Assembly (NCBI GenBank): GCA_033032865.1
Contig: JAWHQI010000272.1
Location: forward strand, 3,658,001 to 3,722,000
Length of the DNA: 64,000 bases
Direction: 5' to 3'
From: Dactylorhiza incarnata
Taxonomy: Eukaryota; Streptophyta; Magnoliopsida; Asparagales; Orchidaceae
Of the stretch, positions 11,761-22,012 are shown piece by piece. The notes beneath the pieces were generated by a model. The model was not told the origin of the DNA and ran no database searches. It saw only the letters and a program-made list of their open reading frames with translations. Made by a program: the position numbers and the translations under genes. Numbering within the stretch: the first letter of the stretch is position 1; each line of letters starts with the position of its first letter.

Positions 11761-11878
11761 AGATTTCCTTGTCTTGTTGAGACCTAGGGTCACCAACTTA
11801 TCCTCACTCACAATTCATGCCACATGTCATTCCCTAACACTATCAAGGGTTCTAGTAGGAATAGGGATGTTACAATAA

Positions 11879-13370
11879 TGACCAACCATAATCTTGCATC
11901 TACTAGTGGGGATGGAATTTTATACACTGAAAATTTTTTAGCACCACCTTTGTTTACATATGTGAATATAACGGCTGGAAAATGCTAATGAAACAATTCC
12001 TTATTTCCTGGGATATAGAAGTATGGAACATAACTATTATAAATCCACCATGTGAATTAAATAAGGTTGAATGTCACGTCAATGCCAAGGCTATGAAAAG
12101 CCTATTTTGTGGGCTTGGTCAAGAAATTTTCAAACTTATCTATATTTTTCCTACTGCTTATGATACTTGGAAATTTCTTGAGATATCTTATGGTCTTCCT
12201 TATACAGACAATGAACTCGAGCAATTGCTTATGGATCTGAGCAAAGAACCAAATGAAGAACTGTGTTTGGTGTATCAAACACATCAAGTGAAAGGGAAGA
12301 TGGAAACACTTTTATGGAAGAGGAATGCAAAAATGAATATGTCAAAGAAACTTTATGTTTAAATCATGCTTCTTCCGAAAACACTGTAAGTAAAAATTCA
12401 CGTTTCGCTACAATTTTTATCTCTACATTGCAAATGCTTGAGTTTGCTAAACGTAGAATTAATTAATTAAGAAAAGCTCATTTCAAGTTACGTTTAGAAA
12501 ATAAAATGTTAAAGGCAAATGCTAATGTGGAATTCAATTGTGATGTGTCTAGCTCTCCTCATTGCTCATTAGTTGAAAATGTTAAACCTTGTAGTGATTA
12601 TAATGACTTACAAGAACAAATTCAAGGTACGTGAGAAAGAACATAATACTTCAAAAGAAAATAATAAAAAGTTGGCTTTAGAAATTTTGTTGTTGAAAAG
12701 AAGCTGTGCAAAGTGCAAAAATTTTAAAATGGAAATCAAAGAGATGGATGAAACATTTGAAGAATTGCATCATGACTATGAAGATCACATAAACTCGATA
12801 GCCAAAGTTTTGAAAGACAACAATATGGCTTACAATGCGGCATGACGTAATCTCATCTTGAAAAATAACGCGCTTAAGTCACAGGTTGATTCACTTACGT
12901 TTATGGTTAAGGAACATTCAAATCAAAATCACAAGAACCTAGTTAATAAAATGTGATTACTGAAAGGCAGTCAAGACCACTATCACATAATTATTATTTC
13001 ATGACGTAGTATGCTCATGTGCCTAATAAAACACAGAGCTCATTATCCTGAGGCACACGAACTCGAACTATGAATGTGCTTATGACTTATAAGGATCAAC
13101 ATATCAATACGTGCATTCAACAGAAGCCTCAATGTACTAAGGCTGAATATGAGATTTGAAAAACAAGAGTAATAGTCGACCTTAGTATGAATGGAAGCCC
13201 AAATCTATAAATGACGCACGAACTTCATTTGAAAGGGCTCATTCAGCACTATCTCCCCATATGACAACACAAATGATTTGGGGTACCCAAAGGAACCACC
13301 ACACGTAGTCCCATTCAGATACCTAAATCTCTTGTCCATTAGTATCACACTGATTGCGTGAAGTAGAAAC
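11879..13370 (+). pseudogene. Copia gag remnant
   Basis: An ATG at 11879 opens MTNHNLASTSGD, then a one-base shift near 11970 leads into WKMLMKQFL and, to 12362, NAKAMKSLFCGLGQEIFKLI and TAYDTWKFLEISYG. These match the N-terminal gag core of Sirevirus/Tork-type Copia elements (xWK..M..FL, NAKA...I..L, A...W..L...Y/HEG). Further fragments continue to about 13370: a coiled-coil-like stretch at 12600-12840 (KENNKKLALEILLLKRSC) and more broken frame. No pol follows. The 3' part is either lost or was separated by the insertion at 13737. Confidence 0.6.
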
Positions 13371-13731
13371 ATACCATAGTAAAATACATACCACTCTACC
13401 TCATGATATGTATAAAGTTTATTTTTTTGTGTTTAATTTAACTCGATCTAACATGCATACGATCAATCTATGTATTGAAAGATGGTTTACACATATGAAG
13501 CTAAATCTCTTAGCTAAATCAAATTGATGGAACTAAAATAAAAATCATATTATTGGGAGTGACCAAAATCATCACAATATTTTACAAGTTTATTGGCATG
13601 CTAGTTATCGTGATCAATACTTAAATTCAAACGTAACTAGCTACTAAAGATCATAGTCCCTAATGAAAAATTATGTAGGTTATGATCACAAGATAAATCA
13701 GAGTGAACACAATTAAAGAGGTAAGTTAGCA
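13371..13731. other. Unassigned AT-rich sequence
   Basis: No reading frame, repeat or signal that I can support. It is the left flank of element 1, and the same sequence resumes at 19672 after the target duplication. Confidence 0.4.
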
Positions 13732-14363
13732 TCGGCTGATGCGCAAATCTTGGCACACCGCTATAGGCGGTAGCAAGACTGCGGCACGAAACGGCAGTGT
13801 ACCGATCATTCAAGTAATATAAAATGTGGGAGTGAATCCCCAAGTATCGATCTCGAAGGAACACAGTAAGGTGGAGTTAACTATGGAGGACAGACTTGAG
13901 ATTGAAGTCCTTTATGTCGGATGGGTTGCGGAAACGGGGGGTTTTGGTTGTGGAAATAAAAGAAAAACAACTATAACTACTCCTATGCAATGCCTCTATG
14001 CAATGCTTCGCTTGGCGGGATGGAGACTAGGCAGGCCTTGAGCGCGCTGCTTCGAAAGGGCGGATGGACGAGTAGGCAAATGAAATCGAACTGTGCAGGC
14101 CTTGAGCTGTCTTCTTCGTGTCACTATCCGCTCGGCTTCAATACATGGCTCCCAAGCTTGACGATGAAATCTGGGCGGAGATCCTTCCTTTTGAAGCTTG
14201 TGGATGACGGAGATGGCCGAGGTGATCTCCGGGCTCAAGATAGGCGTGAAGAATAGTCCCGGAGCACCTCCTGGTGGTGGAAGATGACGCAAGGGGCGGA
14301 AGAGGCGAACAGGGCTCGAAAACGGCGGAGCTGGAATGTCGTCCGACCTAATTTCATGGGCTG

Positions 14364-14374
14364 TATATTTATAG
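14364..14374 (-). promoter_or_regulatory. TATA box in the element 1 3' LTR
   Basis: CTATAAATATA on the minus strand, directly downstream (minus sense) of the TCGTGCG array at 14381-14622. Confidence 0.5.
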
Positions 14375-14380
14375 AAAACA

Positions 14381-14622
14381 GGGCGCACGATCAGTGGCGC
14401 ACGACCAGTGATCGTGCGCACTGGAAGTAGGTGATCGTGCGCACTGTGCCCAAAAGCTTGCAAGACAAAACTGCAGAAAATAATAAAGCGCGCGATCGAA
14501 CGCATGACCGTGCGTGACAACGCACGACCAAATTCAGAAAGCAACTTTGGGCTGCAAATGAATGCGCACAATCAGCGGGGCACGATTAGTGGTCGTGCGC
14601 AGTATAACCAGTGATCGTGCGC
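14381..14622. promoter_or_regulatory. TCGTGCG palindrome array
   Basis: TCGTGCG or its complement CGCACGA occurs about nine times, often as GATCGTGCGC or GCGCACGATC. It ends just before the TATA box. The same array sits at the same place in all four LTRs of this family. Confidence 0.7.
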
Positions 14623-14875
14623 AGTGTTCCTGTACAGATTTGTACCGGGAACGCCTGCACGACCCCTGTTCCAACATAAACATTAATCAAAACCACTGAA
14701 AGTGGCACAAAACACAGCATAAGAATGATAAACATGAAAATACACAAAAATGGGCCTAGAAGTGCACTTAGCATGGAATATCAAATATGAACGAAAACAT
14801 GCCTAAAGTGTAGTGCAAAGACTAGATAAACGGCCTAGATTAGTCCATAAATGTAAATATAAATGGGACTCATCA

Positions 14876-14913
14876 CACCCCCAGACTTACCTGTTTGCGC
14901 GTCCCGAGCAAAC
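14876..14913 (-). other. Polypurine tract and adjacent hairpin, element 1
   Basis: On the minus strand AAGTCTGGGGGTG (14876-14888) touches the 3' LTR and would prime plus-strand DNA. Just upstream, GTTTGC (14908-14913) and GCAAAC (14893-14898) can pair around a 9-base loop. Confidence 0.8.
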
Positions 14914-16635
14914 AAATTCTAAGCAAGCGGGGAAAGAAAAGTAGATGGCTTAGTATTACAATACAGAGTACCATGCGAAGTCGCATGCTCACGTGCATAA
15001 GAAAGATAATAGAGAAGATTTCTCATTATACACAAGTAGTTTATAGATTTCTAAAAGAGTAAAAGCATATTACAACCACTCAAAATGATGAACTACGGTG
15101 AATCATCTGGTCACGCATACGGAGAAAGTAAACTAAGCGCTGAGATGAGCATTGCTCAAGATTGGGGTGCAGGACAAACTCCACCGAAATCCATCGGTGT
15201 CGGTGACCATAAGCTCGCCCGGTCACATTCTCTCTACGACACTAGATTGGTTCAAGGCGTGGGTCAGTAGGACTTTAGGTTAGAGATGGGGCTTGGGTTA
15301 CGGTGAGGTAAACAAAGATAAACATGGAGGCTAAGCACACCTAACCCAACATGAGCATAAGATAGAGCTACCCGCACGACTATAATAAACAAGTGCACCA
15401 CACCCACAGACTTGAACTTTTGCAACATAGGTGTGTGCACCACCCACTCCCAATGCCAAAACTTACAAAATTTTCAATTTAACTTTTTCAAAACAATATT
15501 TTTTTTTTCTTTTCTTTTCTTTTTTTTTTCTTTTTCTTCTTCATTCTTCTTTTTCTTTCTTTTCTTTTTCAGCAAATTTTTCAATGAATACACCCACAAT
15601 TTCCACTATAAAAATTACCACATCAACACCCCCCAAAATGTAAATATAACTATAACTAAAGCTCAGATTTGGGTGTGCAACTAGGTTAGGCATTTAAGCT
15701 TTTGGTGAGATAAAACTGGAGCTGAATCAAGAGGAATGGGTAGGCACAAAGGGGCTAGCAAGGCTAGATGATAGGTATGAAATACAAAGCTCAATCAAGC
15801 CAAAATAATGGCCTACGTCATTCTCACGCACAAGAACTATCCTATGCCAATGCTTCAAGAATCGCTTGGGGCAAGTTCTAGCCACCCAGAAAGATTCTCC
15901 TTTCTCCCGACTCAAGCAATACGAGTCTAGCGATCGTTTACACACATCCCTATGCTACCATTTGATTCACACCGGCTTCACCATTTGAGTAGAATAAACA
16001 ACATTTACACTAATAGAATAATATAAAACCATAAGTGTAAAAAGAAGACTAATCTACACAAATTCCTATGCAGTCGAGCACTCGACTAGGAGCACTACTG
16101 GAGTCAACATTTTACTCTGTTACGTAGTCCTAAGCCATCACCTAGACTTTCCCAAATATGCAGAAGAATTAAATTCACTCAGAGCATGCATACAGATGAG
16201 TACGCGCTCAAGTGGGTGTTGTGGTGTGCGGAAATGATGAACAATACTAAATAAATGTTATAAATTTACTTCTAGTATGCAATGCAATGTATGCATGCAC
16301 AATGGGTACAAAAAGCAACTCTCCCCGAAACTTAATCTAAACAATCAAACATAAGATAAAACCATGAAATTCAAAATGAATTCTAGGGAAAGAGAGTACC
16401 CAATGCTCATGAGTGAGCATACCAGAAGATTGGCGTCTAAACCAAGAAAAAGCTGCAGCATCTGCCAGAAGAATGACCTGCAGGGGTGAGCTCCGCAAAA
16501 ACAAAAGAAAATATACAGACTAAAATAAAGTACAACTAACTAAACAAACTAGATGAAATAAAAATGCAAGGAGAGGTAAGATAACTACTGGGGTTATTGT
16601 CTTCCCAGCACGACTTATTTAAAAGCATAACAGTT
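14914..16635 (-). other. 3' untranslated part of element 1
   Basis: No conserved reading frame. A pyrimidine-rich tract lies at about 15497-15580. Two blocks match the Athila 3' untranslated region: 15178-15234 (AATCCATC...CATAAGCTCGCCC...TCACATTCTCTCT) and 15827-15898 (AATGCTTCAAGAATCGCTTGG...CAAGTTCTAG). The same blocks occur in element 2. Confidence 0.6.
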
Positions 16636-17874
16636 CTAGCTAATGGGTGTATGAAAAGAAAAGTGCACAGGTAACTGTTCTAATATGCGTGTCGGTAGCG
16701 GGTACCGATACGGCAATAGAACAGTCACGCCTCTACCCGAATATAAATAATACCTGCTCGTCACAGATAGAGGGAATAAAAAGTACGAAGAGGAGGAATC
16801 CTCACTCAACTCACCAAAACTATCCTTGCCCAGCAAGGTATCATCTCCAGGGAGGCAGTAGGAGGAGAAGGCAATGAGTGGGGCTTCCTCTACGGAGGGG
16901 GGATCAACCTCCTCACATGAGAGGATACACTCATCATTGACTTGAGCAGAATGCTCCAAGTCCTCCTGAAGTACCTGTGAAGACTCAACCTGCACAGGCT
17001 TAGATAGAGAAAGGGGATTAAGAAATAAAGAAGAAGAAGAACATAAATAAAAATCAATCGGGGGAGTGGTCCCGGTCTCACTCCCATCCGATTGGGGAAG
17101 TAAAATAATGTCGGCATTGTTGACAATGCCGCAAGGTTCGGTGGGATCGATGGTGGCCTTCTCAAGGATTCGCACTTCCTCCACCGGTGTTGAGGAAAAA
17201 TCCTCTTCACCCAGAAGGTTTTACTCCTCCATAGGAATAGGCACAACACAAAGATCGCCCTCATCCTCTTGCGACGCATCTTCAACAATGTTATCAGAAA
17301 TAAATGTAATAGGATGCACAATAGGTGGAGGAATAGGGCTTGAAAAAGAATCAGGCACCGATTCCTCACAAAGAATCGAATCTATGCATAGTGATATATG
17401 TACAGGGGAGATGGGCTTTGCAATGGCAGAGTCTAGATCAGTCGCACATCTGGTGACTGTGTCCACATCATTCCCTTCAAAACTTGAAGGTGAAATGGAC
17501 ACATAACCGGATGTTGAAGGTGTGATGCCAGAAGTAGGAGTCGGGACGATCCGGATATCCGACTCATCATCCTCGTCCATCTGACAAAGGAAAGCAGCAC
17601 AATCCTTCAAGGCATGATCCATGCTCTGACAAAACGAGCACTGCCCTACAGGCTTCTTTGGCACAGCAGGTGCTGAAGCCGAAAAGAAGTATGACGGCAG
17701 AGGCTCGGCAGAATAGCAATAGGACTTACGCGCACTATATGGAGTACCAGACGAAGCCGGTGCTCCATATACTGAGCGTTGAGTGCTAGGGTTACTATCT
17801 CCCGTTGGACATCTATCACTAGCATGAGATGTATCTCCACAAAAGTGGTAGCGAATATTAAACGCAGCCCACAT
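16636..17874 (-). pseudogene. Gag-like zinc-knuckle protein of element 1
   Basis: The ATG at 17874 (MWAAFN) is chosen because element 2 has an ATG at the same place (MWAHLN). The frame runs about 410 codons with one in-frame TAA at 17221. Knuckle 1 (17809-17850) reads Y-x2-C-x4-H-x4-C: its first Cys codon has become Tyr. Knuckle 2 (17599-17640) is a full CCHC, CSFCQSMDHALKDC. After it comes DDESDIRIVP and a long acidic, Ser/Pro-rich tail. CCHC knuckles bind nucleic acid in Gag nucleocapsids. The capsid part usual in Gag is not recognisable, so 'gag-like' is inference. Confidence 0.75.
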
Positions 17875-18065
17875 AATGTGAAGATAAAACGATTCAGAAT
17901 AAACACTACTGTGCAAAATAATACACCCTACAAAAATTTACTAAGCAACCTAATAAAAAAACAAGAAAACAGATTAAGAAGAAATAAAACAAAAGAATGC
18001 AATACACAAATGAAAAGGGCTTAAATCTCAGATTCTCCCTCTCCAGAAAACTCACACGTCTGTGT

Positions 18066-18083
18066 TCCCCGGCAACGGTGCCA
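18066..18083 (-). other. Primer binding site, tRNA-Asp type, element 1
   Basis: The plus strand TCCCCGGCAACGGTGCCA is the 3' end expected of plant tRNA-Asp(GTC) with one change (GGTGCCA for GGCGCCA). It lies six bases from the 5' LTR. Confidence 0.85.
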
Positions 18084-18089
18084 AAAACT

Positions 18090-19666
18090 TGATGCACAAA
18101 TCTTGGCACACCGCTATAGGCAGTAGCAAGACTGCGGAACGAAACGGTAGTGTACCGATCGTTCAAGTAATATAAAATGTGGGAGTGAATCCCTAAGTAT
18201 CGATCTCGAAGGAACACAGTAAGGTGGAGTTAACTATGGAGGACGAACTTGAGATTGAAGTCCTTTATGTCGGATGGGTTGCGGAAACGGGGGGTTTTGG
18301 TTGTGGAAATAAAAGAAAAACAACTATAACTACTCCTATGCAATGCCGCTATGCAATGCTTCGCTTGGCGCGATGGAGACTAGGCAGACCTTGAGCGCGC
18401 TGCTTCGAAAGGGCGGATGGACGAGTAGGCAAATGAAATCGAACTGTGCAGGCCTTGAGCGCGCTGCTTCGTTAGGCGAATGGATTACACGGGCCGCTAT
18501 GCCATGCTTCGCTAGGCGGATGGGCGAGTAGGCATGCAGAGTGAGGGTCGCAAGCACCTCGTCGACAAGCACGCCACTAGCAATTGCTAGTGCGGCACAC
18601 GAACCTAGTGCATGGAGTGGTGGATGAAGTGGTGGCACATATCATATACACAAATAACCAAATGGTTTCATAGAAATATGAAATAAACATTGCAATTAAA
18701 GATCATTGTGAATATCATCCAAAAATACAAGAATCTACCCTACAATATCATTACAATTTGAAAGAGAGTAAGAAATCGACAGAATCTGAAGGCTCGTTGG
18801 GATTCACGGTTGGAATTGCAAGGTTGTCAATCCGCGTCCAAGCTCAGTCCGCAATTACGTCTGGGGTAGAGGAGGGATGTCACTACCTCCCAATGGACCC
18901 GTCTTCTTCGTGTCACTATCCGCTCGGGTTCAATACATGCTCCCAAGCTTGACGATGAAATCTGGGCGGAGATCCTTCCTTTTGAAGCTTGTGGATGACG
19001 GAGATGGCGGAGGTGATCTCCAGGCTCAAGATAGGAGTGAAGAATAGTCCCGGAGCACCTCCTGGTGGTGGAAGATGATGCAAGGGGCGGAAGAGGCGAA
19101 CAGGGCTCGAAAACGGCGGAGCTGGAATGTCGTCCGACCTAATTTTGCGTGCTGTATATTTATAGAAAACAGGGCGCATGATCAGTGGCGCACGACCAGT
19201 GATCGTGCGCACTGGAAGTTGGTGATCGTGCGTACTGTGCCCGAAAACTTGCAAGACAAAACTGCAGAAAATAATAAAGCGCACGATCGAACGCATGACC
19301 GTGCGTGACAACGCAGTACCAAATTCAGAAAGCAACTTTGGGCTGCAAATGAATGCGCACGATCAGCGGCGCACGATTAGTGGTCGTGCGCTGCATAACC
19401 AGTGATCGTGCGCAGTGTTCCTGTACAGATTTGTACCGGGAACACCTGCACGACCCCTGTTCCAGCATAAACATTAATCAAAACCATTGAAAGTGGCACA
19501 AAACACAGCATAAGAATGATAAATATGAAAATACACAAAAATGGGCCTAGAAGTGCACTTAGCATGGAATATCAAATATGAACGAAAACATGCCTAATGT
19601 GTAGTGCAAAGACTAGATAAATGGCCCAGATGAGTCCATAAATGTGTATATAAATGGGACTCATCA
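18090..19666 (-). repeat. 5' LTR of element 1
   Basis: The full-length LTR of 1577 bp. It has the TATA box CTATAAATATA at 19155-19165 (minus strand) and the TCGTGCG array. At 18340-18530 there are imperfect sub-repeats built on GCAATGCTTCGCTTGGCG and CCTTGAGCGCGCTGCTTCG, partly missing from the other LTR. Confidence 0.9.
19171..19414. promoter_or_regulatory. TCGTGCG palindrome array
   Basis: Copy of the array in the 5' LTR of element 1, with about eight intact TCGTGCG/CGCACGA words and several one-base variants. It ends next to the TATA box. Confidence 0.7.
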
Positions 19667-19671
19667 TCGGC

Positions 19672-20060
19672 AATAAAACTACCATTGGGCGATAGCAAGA
19701 AGATACATATAAATCTGTCCATCACATGTCTTATGCATGAAAATAATAATAATCTCTCAGTCCTCACTGTCCATACTCTGATGTGACTTGGCCTGCTCCA
19801 AGGTAATTGGGGAAATGTTTAGTTTGCGCATCATCTTCGTCATCATCTTCTTCAGTGACCAACAACTTTCTTTGTTTTCTTGATCTCATGACCCTGCACC
19901 TGAATCATCTCGTATATATCTCATCGGGGCTCTCTGAGCAAACTCCCACATCATAATGGAGGTCGCGATGTAAAGGATCGGAGTGAGGGGATACTTAGAT
20001 GTCCACCTCGTATGCATGTGGTCGGCTATCAATTGGATAAGCTTCCAAATCAATGGCCGG
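19672..20060 (-). pseudogene. C-terminal half of a plant transposon-protein-like gene
   Basis: The minus strand continues directly from 47386 once the Athila array and its duplication are set aside. Readable pieces are PIDSRPHAYEV or LIQLIADHMHTRW (depending on frame), YIATSIMMWEFAQRAP and a run coding DDDEDD. The reading frame changes several times. It fits the tail of the 'putative plant transposon protein' domain family but is too decayed for a firm call. Confidence 0.35.
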
Positions 20061-20065
20061 ATACT

Positions 20066-21971
20066 TGGTGATTTGAATTGACTATCAACCCGAAGAGGCA
20101 AGTGTACCTATCGAATTGTAGTACCAAGGTCGTATTTAAAACACGCGGCTGTCAAGTATTACTACTCACGCTTCCAACTATTATCCTACCGTACGATTGT
20201 TGGGTGATTTTGAGAATTTCTAAATTAAACTACGAGATTACTTAAACGGAAATTCAGAAGAGAAAACTAGCGTTCGATCAAAGAATCACCATGAAAAGAG
20301 ACGAGAGAGAAATAAAATTTAGTTCTACGATTGCAAAATAATTCTCGGCCGTGACGGTTCTGAAAATGAGAGATAGTCTCGCTAGAGCACTAAATCTCCT
20401 AACTTAAAGACGGTTTAATCGGAATCTCTTCACAAATCAAACAGGTCTAAAGTCGCATTATCGAAGTGAATCGCACTATTGGATTTGACTCCAATCTGGA
20501 GGATTTACGTCATCCTATCTCTAGGGGTGCGTGCAACTCCTTCCTTCTTTGAGCGATCTTTCAAATCAATGAGTCTCTCGACTACTATGAAACGAGATCA
20601 AGGGCCTACTACCGTATACCGGAAATACGGAGTCGACGTAAAATATTTCAAAGAGGGATTGAGAATAATTTAAACAAAAGCAAAACTAAGACATAAAAAA
20701 AATACTCTCATCTCAATTCATGGATCATCGTGATCGAACGCTAAAGAGAATTAGCTATTCATAATCGAAAGAGAAACGACAATATTGGAGAAAGAAAACA
20801 TTTTCATTGATAGATAGCAGAGAAGTACAATAAGAAAATTACAAGGACAATAATATTATACTAAAAACAGATTACAATAATCTAAAAACAAGAACAACAA
20901 AGAGAACTTTCAAAGGCTTACACAAGATCACTACTAGCACTATAATTCCTCTCCACTTCCAACCCCCCAAATGCTTGGGCCAAGGGGTCCTTTTATAGAT
21001 GAGGGGGAAGGTTCTAGATGAGATTTATGAGGGAGAGAGAAGGGAAATGCATGGATGGAAGAATGCATGCATGGGTTTATATGAGGAGGAGAGAGGTGGC
21101 CAAATGCAATGTTTTCTATTTAAGAAGTAAATAAAATAAAATAGAAAATAGAAAATAGAAGAAGGGGAGATGAATAAGAAATAAAGAGGAGAGAAGAAAT
21201 TAAAAAAAAAAAGAGAGAGGAGATGAGAGAGTGGATCGGCCAATGCATGAATGGGAGCATGCAAAGGTGGCTGTATAAAATGGAGGTGGCGTGAGTCATG
21301 AATGTGGGCAGCCATATTAAATGGAGATGAATATGAATTGCATGCAATGAGGAGGTAATTATGTGAGTGGTGATTGCATGGAACAAAAATGGCCACGTGC
21401 ATATTTTATGATGATGATGTGGCAGTCCAACATAAGTGGCGTCTTATTTGTATGAATTTCACTTGGGTTTGCATGGTGGGTTGATGGAAAGATTTCAGGT
21501 GGCTGCATGCATGAAATAAATGACGACGATGGCGTTGTGCAGCTTGGAAGATGGTGCGGCGAAGCGATGCGGCATCATTATTGACGGCGCGACGATGGCG
21601 GTGATGGTGGCGGTGAGCAACATCAAACCTACAAGATAAAATAAAAACAAAACAATAAATTAGTTTAAAAATATAATAACACAACAAAAATATCATAACA
21701 TAATACCTAAAATATAATACTTAAATTATATCATAACATAATCGAAACATAAAATAAAAATTAACCAAAACATGAAACATCAAAAACACACAAACAAACA
21801 TGCAAACACATAACAATAAATTAAAAATAACACCCAAAAAAAACATACAAATATTAACTCATATTATAAATTATTGAATTATATCTAATAAAATAGATAA
21901 AATTAATACTAAAAAATTAGGAAAACTTAAACTAAACTAAGCTAAAAAGCGATGACTAAAACAAGTCATCA
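20066..21971 (-). repeat. LTR A (outer 3' LTR of the Athila array)
   Basis: 1906 bp, TGGTGATTTG...CAAGTCATCA on the plus strand. TATA box CTATAAAA at 20991-20998 (minus strand). It differs from LTRs B-D at several sites: ATTTAAAACACGCGG, CCTACCGTACG, TAAAAACAGATT, CCCAAAAAAAACAT and TATATCTAAT. Confidence 0.92.
20991..20998 (-). promoter_or_regulatory. TATA box, LTR A
   Basis: CTATAAAA on the minus strand within GGGGTCCTTTTATAGATG; the same word is in LTRs B, C and D. Confidence 0.55.
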
Positions 21972-22012
21972 AAATCCCCCATGCTTAAGAATTTGCTTGC
22001 CCTCAAGCAAAT
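21972..22012 (-). other. Polypurine tract and hairpin, Athila unit I
   Basis: The minus strand AAGCATGGGGGATTT (21972-21986) touches LTR A. Immediately upstream is a perfect 9-bp stem, ATTTGCTTG (21991-21999) with CAAGCAAAT (22004-22012), around loop CCCT (plus-strand letters). Confidence 0.85.

Larger units (their letters stand above)
3872..11874 (-). mobile_element. 5' half of a chromovirus-type Gypsy element (Tekay/Del-like)
   Basis: On the minus strand this reads 5' LTR (11874 to 6724), PBS, gag, protease, RT and the start of RNase H, then stops abruptly at 3872 where element X begins. Integrase, chromodomain and 3' LTR are absent and presumably lie beyond the left edge. The chromovirus call rests on the protease motif DMGASHSFIS, the RT motif MPFGLMNA and the gag zinc knuckle. 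All three coding parts carry frameshifts and stops, so the copy is old. The base after the LTR, 11875, is four bases before the ATG of a plus-strand Copia gag, which was therefore probably the target. Confidence 0.75.
6724..11874 (-). repeat. 5' LTR of the chromovirus element, about 5.15 kb
   Basis: Plus-strand limits are TGTAAGACC at 6724 and GGATGTTACA ending at 11874, so the LTR reads TGTAACATCC...GGTCTTACA on the minus strand with proper TG/CA ends. The PBS sits directly at its left edge. No second copy is in the window to compare. It contains no convincing gene; short open frames are not conserved. Inside are a block shared with the Athila leader (8086-8195), an AT-rich stretch of decayed tandem repeats (8640-9680) and a run rich in TTGAC/GTCAA (11100-11760). 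Confidence 0.65.
13737..14875 (-). repeat. 3' LTR of element 1 (shortened)
   Basis: At 1139 bp it is about 438 bp shorter than its partner. The missing piece corresponds to about 18462-18899 of the other LTR; the join is near 14107, between CCTTGAGC and GTCTTCTTCG. Outside the deletion the two LTRs match closely with scattered changes, most dense in the first 80 bases. Confidence 0.9.
13737..19666 (-). mobile_element. Non-autonomous LTR retrotransposon, element 1 (twin-knuckle family)
   Basis: The ends TGATGCGCAAA...GGACTCATCA are bounded by exact 5-base duplications TCGGC (13732-13736 and 19667-19671). On the minus strand the order is 5' LTR (19666-18090), tRNA-Asp PBS, one open frame with zinc knuckles, a long 3' untranslated part, hairpin and polypurine tract, and 3' LTR (14875-13737). 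There is no protease, RT, RNase H or integrase in the 3.2 kb interior. The PBS, the PPT layout and 3' sequence blocks resemble the Athila units nearby, so an Athila-type element is the likely supplier of enzymes. Element 2 (54100-60189) is the same family in the other orientation. Confidence 0.9.

Noticed and set aside
15412..15684. Small Phe/Ser-rich protein on the plus strand
   Set aside because: It comes from the pyrimidine tract of the element 1 3' region and is low complexity.
20479..20673. 64-codon plus-strand frame repeated in LTRs A, C and D
   Set aside because: It lies antisense in the Athila LTR, is not intact in every LTR and has no recognisable domain; conservation follows from recent duplication.
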